Shown here piece by piece: positions 16,083 through 22,179 of a stretch of 27,708 bases of DNA; within the stretch, counting starts at the first letter, position 1; each line of letters starts with the position of its first letter. A model generated the notes under the pieces. That model had not been told where the DNA came from. It ran no database searches and worked only from the letters and a program-made list of their open reading frames with translations. The translations under genes were made by a program, and so were the position numbers. The DNA comes from a virus: the IMG/VR virus record IMGVR_UViG_3300045741_000112, positions 1 through 27,708 of that record; one strand, given 5' to 3'.

Positions 16083-19040
16083 TTACTTCTCCTTCAGGAG
16101 ATCGAGCCATTGAACAGCTCGCTGGTCCCAAGAAACTGCCGGTGCATTCTTTCGAGAGAGTCTCCGCATCTTGAGCATCTCGGTATCGCGGCCCAACTTG
16201 AGCAACCTAATGGTTTGTTCAGCAAAGGCCTGCTGAACCGCTGGGTCATGAGGATTGTTATCGATGAAGACTCCGCTCTGAACAGTCTCGGCAAGAGCAG
16301 CAAAGTGGTTGGTGATGGGCACTACTCCCGCCAACTGAGCTTCAATGGCTGTGATGCAGTAAGTCTCGGGGAAGTATGTTGGGTACAACCAGACCGAAGA
16401 CTTTGCAAACTCTTTCGCCAGTTCTTCCTGGTTGATCCTGCCGTGATTGACCACGTTCTTCGCATTCAGGAGTAGGTTATTCACCTTCTCTCTGAAGGGA
16501 CGAAGATGCTCGTAGCCAGCTTCCAGAACCTTGTCGAAGTTATTCCAACCGTAATAAATGTGAAGTTCTGCATCTGGAATGGCTTCTACCACCTGTGGCC
16601 AGATTCCTTCAAGGATGATGTCCAGACCACGGTCGGGGGAGCTGGAATAGATCACCCTGTGGGGATTTCTATCCTTATCGTCAAAATTCCACCCTGGGAA
16701 CCGGCCAAGATCAACTCCGTTCCCGATCACTACCAACTTGTTTGGATCGAGGAAGGGGTACTTCTCCAGCATGAAGTTCTTGTGCCACTCGGTCAGAACT
16801 ACGATGCTATCAAACTTTCGAGCCCGGACCGGAGTCAGGCGATCGCCGGCGTCAGTATCATGCATCCACAAGACGAGTCTGTCCGTGTTGATGGGAAGAT
16901 CGGCCGCCTCTGGGAGTCGCCAGGCGATGAACAGGTCTGAGTGAACCTCTGGGTGGAACTGGTCCACAGGGCGGTAAGCGCCGCCGTAGTAGTATCCGGG
17001 ATCATCAGTTTCGATGTAACTGATCATCCGATGACCAGCATTGGCGAAGGCTTCAGCTAGTTTGATGATGGCAGTTTCACTACCACCAAGTCCGCCTTCG
17101 GCCCACATCCGAGGGTTCCACTTCTCGAGGGTTCCTGGGGCCAAACAGATGATGTTCTTGTCGGTTCTGGCTCCTGGACGGTAATCCGCCAAAATCCAGC
17201 CGGTGTCCGCCATAGGCTGTCGGTACAAGTTCCAGATCTGGCCTCGTGGCGAAATCATCGCCTCCAAGTCCATCTGGTCGAAGATGCGAAGATGGCCTTT
17301 TGGCTCCAGCTTGTCCCACCAGGGAACTCTACCACGATCCCAAGACATGAATGGAGTTGTGATCGCGATATGGTTAGCTGTCTTCTCGAGCTCGGCCAAC
17401 CCCGCAACCGGATCCACCAGGTGTTCGATTACTTCGAAGAAGATGGCAAGATCAGCCTTTGGGCCTTGCCACGTTCCAACTTGGTCAACGTTACCAACTT
17501 CGAAGTAAGCGTCCAATCCCCATTTCTTAGCTCGTAGATTTGCAAGGTCGACACAACGCGGATCGAGATCGAGTCCGTGGACTCGGGCTCCGGTTTCGCG
17601 GGCGAGGGGTAGGGAGATGAAGCCATCAGAGCAACCCCAGTCAACGATCTCTTGGGCGTTGATTCGTTTTGCAACATCAATGGCGAACTTGAGACGTGGG
17701 TACTTGAGCTGATTCTCGTCCAAGATCCGCTCTTCGTCCATCGGCGCCCAGTGTGGATTACCTGTGTAGAAGTCCACCATGATCTGGGGATCGTCGATGT
17801 GAGCGGTTTGCACCATCGTACGCTGATACGCGTCAACGATCGGAGGCGAGTGCTGAAGGTGCTTTGGGACACAGTTGGCGACAAGCTGTCGAACCTTGAG
17901 CCATTCATCGTTCCGACCCAAGTGTTCACGAAGCTTGAGGAATGCCCGGACAACTTGCTGGAGTTCAAGTTCTTCCTCAATCAACTTGATCTGAGTAGCA
18001 AGTCGGGGATCTTCTCTCACTTTCCAAGCTTCACGGAACTGCGCGTAAGCCATCTCGAAGTCTTGGAGAGCTGTGTAGGCCAATCCCAGCACCATCGCCG
18101 GGTGGAACGTGTAGTCCAGAGGATTGGTGATCAGCATCGTCTCAGTTCTAGGCTTCGACGAACCAATCTTGGTGTACTCAATACAGGCGAGATAGTTCTT
18201 CATCCTGTAGTAAGTTTCGGCCATCCCAAACCAGGCATCTGGTTCACGTGGGAACAGCTCTGTGGCCTGTCGATCGTAGTCGAGAGACTTCTTGTAGTCT
18301 CCCATGATTCGCCAGGCATCAGCCATCTTGTGGAGAATCTGGTACTTTTCTTCATCCCACCCACAGAGGGGGATGAAACGCTGCCAGTGAACGAGGGCTT
18401 CTCGCAGATTTCCGCGAAGAGCGTTCTCAGAGCCTAGATAGGCGAGAACTCGTGGGTCAGGATTAGGTTCCCCGGCCTCTAGCTCTTCGTAGAGAAGTCG
18501 AAGGTTGCGGTCCGGTTCGGTCTTCCCAGGGGGCTTGTGATGCACCCATAGGATGTCGTTGACAAGCTGGTTCACCTTGGGGACGCCGTCTGCCGGAACA
18601 AGAACCTCGTGAACTCGGCCCTTCCATTCCCAAGCTCGTGGGTTCTTCAGGAGTCGTTCTCGGACCAGCCAACAAATGCTCTGGCCCATCTCATCTTGTG
18701 CGTAGTTGTAGCCGAAGTAGAACGCGTCTGTGCCAGGAAAATCGACTGGCAGATTCCTCAGGCTCTCGCCGTTGACAATGATGTCGTCCCCGTCCATCCA
18801 CAGGAAGTAATCCGTGGTGACTCGATTCAGGACCTCTTGGCGAGCAGCACTAAAGTCGTTCTGCCAGTCGATCTCGAAGACTTCACTGGTGAACTTTCGA
18901 GCGATTTCTTCAGTATCGTCCTGGGATTTCCCTCCCAGCCCGATAACGATCTGGTCCACGTGAGGGGCGATGCTCTTGAGAGCCTCTTCAAGAGTACGCC
19001 CCTCATCGCGAACGATCATTCCTAGCCCGATAGTTGCCAT
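16083..19040 (-). CDS. Multi-domain GT2 glycosyltransferase, TPR, methyltransferase, GT4 glycosyltransferase
   Basis: I start this 985-residue protein at ATG 19040 (MATIGLGMIVRDEG). A longer frame runs back into the capsid gene, but its added part is Ser/Thr/Arg shadow sequence. Residues 1-150 are a GT2 domain: MIVRDEG, then TDYFLWMDGDD with a DxD-like metal site. Residues 195-345 are TPR-like helical pairs. Residues 455-600 are a class I methyltransferase: VDWGCSDGF (SAM loop), GLDLDP, and FFEVIEHLVDP. Residues 628-985 are a GT4-type transferase: GGLGGSETAI at 649, RVIYSSSPDRGLDII near 800, and PETYCITAIEAQLAG near 891 with the E-x7-E motif. It probably adds and methylates sugars on a phage or surface polymer. 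Its place between capsid and appendage genes suggests virion glycosylation, which is inference. Confidence 0.9.
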   Translation of the reverse strand: MATIGLGMIVRDEGRTLEEALKSIAPHVDQIVIGLGGKSQDDTEEIARKFTSEVFEIDWQNDFSAARQEVLNRVTTDYFLWMDGDDIIVNGESLRNLPVDFPGTDAFYFGYNYAQDEMGQSICWLVRERLLKNPRAWEWKGRVHEVLVPADGVPKVNQLVNDILWVHHKPPGKTEPDRNLRLLYEELEAGEPNPDPRVLAYLGSENALRGNLREALVHWQRFIPLCGWDEEKYQILHKMADAWRIMGDYKKSLDYDRQATELFPREPDAWFGMAETYYRMKNYLACIEYTKIGSSKPRTETMLITNPLDYTFHPAMVLGLAYTALQDFEMAYAQFREAWKVREDPRLATQIKLIEEELELQQVVRAFLKLREHLGRNDEWLKVRQLVANCVPKHLQHSPPIVDAYQRTMVQTAHIDDPQIMVDFYTGNPHWAPMDEERILDENQLKYPRLKFAIDVAKRINAQEIVDWGCSDGFISLPLARETGARVHGLDLDPRCVDLANLRAKKWGLDAYFEVGNVDQVGTWQGPKADLAIFFEVIEHLVDPVAGLAELEKTANHIAITTPFMSWDRGRVPWWDKLEPKGHLRIFDQMDLEAMISPRGQIWNLYRQPMADTGWILADYRPGARTDKNIICLAPGTLEKWNPRMWAEGGLGGSETAIIKLAEAFANAGHRMISYIETDDPGYYYGGAYRPVDQFHPEVHSDLFIAWRLPEAADLPINTDRLVLWMHDTDAGDRLTPVRARKFDSIVVLTEWHKNFMLEKYPFLDPNKLVVIGNGVDLGRFPGWNFDDKDRNPHRVIYSSSPDRGLDIILEGIWPQVVEAIPDAELHIYYGWNNFDKVLEAGYEHLRPFREKVNNLLLNAKNVVNHGRINQEELAKEFAKSSVWLYPTYFPETYCITAIEAQLAGVVPITNHFAALAETVQSGVFIDNNPHDPAVQQAFAEQTIRLLKLGRDTEMLKMRRLSRKNAPAVSWDQRAVQWLDLLKEK

Positions 19041-19063
19041 TGGAAAGTTGCCGCCTTCCCTAG

Positions 19064-19108
19064 TTAGCGGGACTTCTTCCCGCCCTTTTTCTTTCCACCG
19101 CAGCCCAT
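19064..19108 (-). CDS. Tiny Cys/Gly/Lys peptide ORF (14 residues)
   Basis: Between the capsid stop (19123) and the glycosyltransferase start lies ATG followed by 13 sense codons and TAA, reading MGCGGKKKGGKKSR. TAGGAG stands 6 bases before the ATG, better than the signal of the next gene. It is too short for standard gene callers. I recall similar tiny Cys/Gly/Lys-rich ORFs in other phages, without a defined function. The charge (+7) suggests binding of nucleic acid or the acidic capsid interior. Translation may also serve to couple the next gene. Confidence 0.5.
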   Translation of the reverse strand: MGCGGKKKGGKKSR

Positions 19109-19122
19109 TACAGGCTCCTAGC

Positions 19123-20157
19123 TTACGGGACGATCGCCCCGATAACCCCACGCCACTCGATGGGGATGAAGTCGTAGTCGTGGCGGAGCTTGTAGGAGAT
19201 CTCGTCGAACTCGAAGGAGTAGGGATCCTCTCCACCGAGAACAGCGCGAACGCCCGGGTCCTTGAGGCCGATGAACGGGGTCTGGTTCCCATTCAGCGTG
19301 ACCTGGGCGAAGATCGCGAAATCTCCCTTCAGGTCCGCTGCCATGTACCAGTTGTTGGCGTCCGTGAAGAATGGCTCGATGATGATCTCCGACCAGATGC
19401 CCTTGACCTGGTTCGCTTCCAGGGCGCTGGCACCGTTCGGCAGGAGCTCATTCTCGTTGATCGCCCTCGCGACGTAGCGGAGCTCTGTCGGAATGATCAG
19501 AGTCCGGCCCGCCGGAGTGACGATTGTGTAGCCTTCCTCGTCCGTCATGTCGTCGAACTTGAGGTCAGCGGTCTTCACGACGCCCATGCCGGTGACATCC
19601 GCGGTGAGCGCGGTGGTCGTCAGGTTGCCGTGAGCTGCGGAGAAGAGAGCGTTGCCATCCCACATCGTGGGGTTCGACTGGAAGACGGTGATAGCCGCCC
19701 GCTTGCTCATGGTTCGAGCCAGAGCCTCAGCGGCGAGCTTCGGCATTTCCTGGATCTTGCCAAGGCGGTCGGCGATCACGAGTCGACGGGTGACGTCGAA
19801 GGCAGCGCCCCACTCCTTCAGCTTGAGCTTCGGCCCGTCATACTCGCGCATGACAAGCTTCTCGTAGGGGCTGTTCGGAGCCCGCTCAGGGATGTCCGTG
19901 AAGCGGCCGAACTTGCTGGAGGTGTACTCCTCGAAGTCCTCGAGCGAGAACTCCTTGGTGTACTTCGTCCACTGCCCCTGAATCTCGGTGAACCGGTTCA
20001 GGAACGTGTGACGAAGGTACTTGGTGATGTAGGTCGGAAAGTCCGTGACCGACATCGCCTCTTCTGCGGTCAGCTCCCCGTTGTGGAGCTTCTGCCGCAT
20101 CTCGATGTAGCCATCGTAGAGGCGAACTCGGCGACCAGGCGCCAGGCCCATGCTCAC
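19123..20157 (-). CDS. Major capsid protein
   Basis: The 344-residue protein begins at GTG with AGGAG 9 bases upstream; an ATG two codons later is a less well-placed alternative. Residues about 90-140 (REYDGPKLKLKEWGAAFDVT, RRLVIADRLGKIQEMP) match the E-loop/P-domain region of Mu gpT-like and related HK97-fold capsid proteins. NALFSAAHGNLTT near 170 is a hallmark of this family. The C-terminal third (FIGLKDPGVRAVLGGEDPYS) matches the A-domain end. Its place after protease/scaffold and decoration genes supports the call. Codon composition is richer in G+C than in the tail genes. The capsid shell would be built from this protein, and it is a candidate substrate of the adjacent glycosyltransferase. 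Confidence 0.9.
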   Translation of the reverse strand: MSMGLAPGRRVRLYDGYIEMRQKLHNGELTAEEAMSVTDFPTYITKYLRHTFLNRFTEIQGQWTKYTKEFSLEDFEEYTSSKFGRFTDIPERAPNSPYEKLVMREYDGPKLKLKEWGAAFDVTRRLVIADRLGKIQEMPKLAAEALARTMSKRAAITVFQSNPTMWDGNALFSAAHGNLTTTALTADVTGMGVVKTADLKFDDMTDEEGYTIVTPAGRTLIIPTELRYVARAINENELLPNGASALEANQVKGIWSEIIIEPFFTDANNWYMAADLKGDFAIFAQVTLNGNQTPFIGLKDPGVRAVLGGEDPYSFEFDEISYKLRHDYDFIPIEWRGVIGAIVP

Positions 20158-20172
20158 GTTCTGCTTCTCCTT

Positions 20173-20526
20173 CTAGTACGCGTTCGGGTTGAACAGCTGG
20201 GTCTTCACGTAGCCAGTGGCCGAAGAAGCCCACATCCGTCCCACGGGGTTCGCACCAGACGCAGCAGAACCGAAGACCTGAAGCGTGGTAGCCTGGGTAG
20301 TGGGATAGGCGTAAACCTTGGTGCCAGGCGGGGTTCCGACCGCCCCGTTGCCCCACTTGAGGTTCCAGACACCCTCCATGATGATCGTCATGAGGTCGCC
20401 AACCACCTTGACGTCATCCTGAACAGTGCCGTAGTACCCCATGTAGTAGACCAGATCACCGGCCTTGTGGAGCTGGGCAGAAGTCACCTGAAGGCGACGA
20501 CCGGCAGCAACTTCGTGGAGGCTCAT
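20173..20526 (-). CDS. Capsid decoration protein (DUF2190-like)
   Basis: The 117-residue protein starts at ATG three bases after the protease/scaffold stop, with GGGAAG upstream. The order of strands (AGDLVYYMGYYGTVQDDVKV, then GDLMTIIMEGVWNLKWGNGA, then GTKVYAYPTTQ, then a terminal GRMWASSATGYVKTQLF) follows the pattern of DUF2190 capsid-stabilising proteins. There a GDLV....GV strand pair precedes a W..G strand and a G..VY strand. In many phages this gene lies between protease/scaffold and major capsid protein, as here. It likely trimerises on the capsid exterior. Family assignment is by pattern only. Confidence 0.65.
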   Translation of the reverse strand: MSLHEVAAGRRLQVTSAQLHKAGDLVYYMGYYGTVQDDVKVVGDLMTIIMEGVWNLKWGNGAVGTPPGTKVYAYPTTQATTLQVFGSAASGANPVGRMWASSATGYVKTQLFNPNAY

Positions 20527-20529
20527 CGA

Positions 20530-21624
20530 TTACTTCCCATCCTTGCTAGCGGGCTTGGTCCCGAAGAACGACTCGACGGCCTCGTGGGCGGAAATCACCT
20601 GAGGCGCGGGGGCCGGATCAGACGAGCCCGAAGGGCCGAAACCAGAGAGCCGCGGACCAGCTCCAGCGGCCTTGAGCTCCTCGCGGGTCTGCTCGATGAT
20701 CTTGTCAACGGCCGCCTGATCGAACGACTCAGCGGCGCTGAACGTTCGGATGAGGCGCTCCGCTGTCAGCTTCGGCAGCCCAGCCTTGCTGATGTGAGTC
20801 GCGATCTTCTCGCGCTCAGCAACAACCGAGCTCTGGTGATTGATGTACGACTGAATGCCTTCCTGGATGAGGCCAGCGACGGCTTCCTTGGTGAGGCTTT
20901 CTGCCGCCACAGGGGGTGCAGCGGTCTTCTTGTGCATCGGATTGGCGCAGTTGCCGTTGGCCGCATCCGCGGTTCCGCCACAATCCGGGCAAGTCGCTGC
21001 CTCAAGAGTGTTGTGCTTCTTGAGGAACTCCTCAGCCAGGGCCGGAGGCAGATTAGCCTCGAGCTCCTCAATCGTCAGCGAGGTCCAATCCACCTCATCG
21101 TCTCCTTCCTGAACGAATCCTTCCAGTCCGCCACCTGCGGCTGGGAACACGACGAAATCGCAGGACCGTGGCGAGATGATCTCCGAGATGTCTTCGAACA
21201 TCTTCCCGGTGACTGGATCTTTGCGACGTTCGCCCCTGACGACCTGACTCATGGAGTTGCCCATGAACTGGTGGCCAGTACTCATCTTCTCGGCGAACTC
21301 TCGGTCGATGTAGAGGACCTTCCCCTTCACCGACTTGGTCGGTTCGTCGTACCAAGCCTCCTCTACCCCGGCCACCAGTTCACGAACTGATCGCTGGGTT
21401 GGCAGCTTCGTCCGGTCGTGATCCATGAACATCCGAAGCCCGTTGTACATGCCCTTCGAAACTGCGGTTCGGAGAGCTGCCTCTCGGTATTCACGGTTGT
21501 TCTTGGATCGGCCAGCCTTGATCAGGGTATGAACAGCCCTGACCTGGCCTGTGGCCTCATCACGCTGGAAGTCCTCGGCCTCTGTAGCTTCGAAAAGATC
21601 AGAGACTCGATGCGTGCGAAGCAT
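20530..21624 (-). CDS. Prohead protease and scaffold polyprotein
   Basis: The 364-residue protein starts at an ATG overlapping the upstream stop as TAATG. Residues 30-165 resemble a Mu I / S78-type prohead protease: AGRSKNNREYREAALR, a candidate catalytic His in MFMDH (H69), a candidate Ser in QFMGNSMSQ (S124), and SPRSCDFVVFPAAGGG. The remaining 200 residues are the helical, acidic scaffold, ending in a low-complexity GPSGSSDPAPAPQ linker. A C-x2-C-x10-C-x4-H cluster (C212, C215, C226, H231) sits in the linker between the halves, an unusual zinc-knuckle-like insertion. The protein should shape the procapsid and then cleave itself and the capsid N-terminus. Confidence 0.8.
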   Translation of the reverse strand: MLRTHRVSDLFEATEAEDFQRDEATGQVRAVHTLIKAGRSKNNREYREAALRTAVSKGMYNGLRMFMDHDRTKLPTQRSVRELVAGVEEAWYDEPTKSVKGKVLYIDREFAEKMSTGHQFMGNSMSQVVRGERRKDPVTGKMFEDISEIISPRSCDFVVFPAAGGGLEGFVQEGDDEVDWTSLTIEELEANLPPALAEEFLKKHNTLEAATCPDCGGTADAANGNCANPMHKKTAAPPVAAESLTKEAVAGLIQEGIQSYINHQSSVVAEREKIATHISKAGLPKLTAERLIRTFSAAESFDQAAVDKIIEQTREELKAAGAGPRLSGFGPSGSSDPAPAPQVISAHEAVESFFGTKPASKDGK

Positions 21625-21848
21625 TACTCAGTGCCTCCCTCCTCTTCGGGCTCCTCAACCGGAGCGCCTTCCTTAGGAGATGGGGGGCCCTGAAGCCTCC
21701 GCACTTCCTGCTTGGGACCGACCTTGTACTTGCCGCCATCCCAGGTAACCACCACTAAGGTGGTAATGTTGATCGCAGCAATATCGTCTTCCTTGTAGCC
21801 CGTCTTCCGACGAAACACGTTGACGATGGCTTCTCGAGTAACTGCCAT
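21624..21848 (-). CDS. Small protein, paralogue of its upstream neighbour
   Basis: The 74-residue protein starts at ATG with AGGGAG just upstream. Residues 5-55 (VFRRKTGYKEDDIAAINITT, then GGKYKVGPKQEVRRLQGPP) align with the next gene upstream. Shared positions are RTGY/KTGY, an acidic xxI.A.N..T core, GGxYxV, and a GPP end. The last 20 residues are Pro/Glu-rich. It is a compact alpha-plus-beta pattern without membrane segments. The position between portal and protease suggests a head role or an inhibitor/regulator of assembly. I do not recognise the family. Confidence 0.65.
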   Translation of the reverse strand: MAVTREAIVNVFRRKTGYKEDDIAAINITTLVVVTWDGGKYKVGPKQEVRRLQGPPSPKEGAPVEEPEEEGGTE

Positions 21849-21856
21849 CTTTCTCC

Positions 21857-22063
21857 CTAGAGCCTATCTTCTGGGTCCACGGGGGGGCCGGAGATCCACG
21901 TGACGGAACCGCTGTCTTCTACTCGGTACCTCCCGCCGTTCCTGGTGTAGAATGACCTGGTGTTGAAGTTGAGGGCGAGGATTTCGCTTTCTCCATACCC
22001 GGTCCGGGATAGGAACTGGGAAATCAAGGCCCTCTGAGGTGGAGTGTATTCTTCATTCGACAT
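21857..22063 (-). CDS. Small protein, paralogue of its downstream neighbour
   Basis: The 68-residue protein begins with SNEEYTPPQRALISQFLSRT. It continues with GYGESEILALNFNTRSFYTR and GGRYRV, then ISGPPVDPEDRL. The order of conserved residues is the same as in the next gene, so the two arose by tandem duplication and diverged widely. The ribosome binding site is weak (no AGGAG within 15 bases of ATG 22063), unlike its paralogue. There is no recognised function. Confidence 0.6.
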   Translation of the reverse strand: MSNEEYTPPQRALISQFLSRTGYGESEILALNFNTRSFYTRNGGRYRVEDSGSVTWISGPPVDPEDRL

Positions 22064-22179
22064 CGTACTGGTTCTGCACTACGTGTTGACTGACGCCCTC
22101 GAGGCTCAGAACTGAACCACAAGTACATAGGTACTTGCTCTTCAGAGAATCTTGAAGTCGACAAACGTGTCTAGTTCGT
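22064..22179 (-). other. Short intergenic segment with hairpin between portal and small genes
   Basis: No supported gene lies in these 116 bases. A perfect inverted repeat CAAGTAC / GTACTTG with a 4-base loop spans 22120-22137. It is not followed by a T run on the minus strand, so it does not look like an intrinsic terminator. It could be an RNA processing or translation-control stem. Confidence 0.5.

Noticed and set aside
19041-19292. N-terminal extension of the glycosyltransferase frame into the capsid gene.
   Set aside because: The extra 84 residues are Ser/Thr/Arg-rich shadow of the capsid C-terminus, and the GT2 domain begins exactly at the internal ATG 19040.
18970-21390. 806-codon plus-strand open frame across the glycosyltransferase, capsid, decoration and protease genes.
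   Set aside because: It is antisense to four well-supported genes, the product is low-complexity Leu/Arg/Glu/Asp sequence without motifs, and it has no ribosome binding site. It is a by-product of codon bias on the minus strand.
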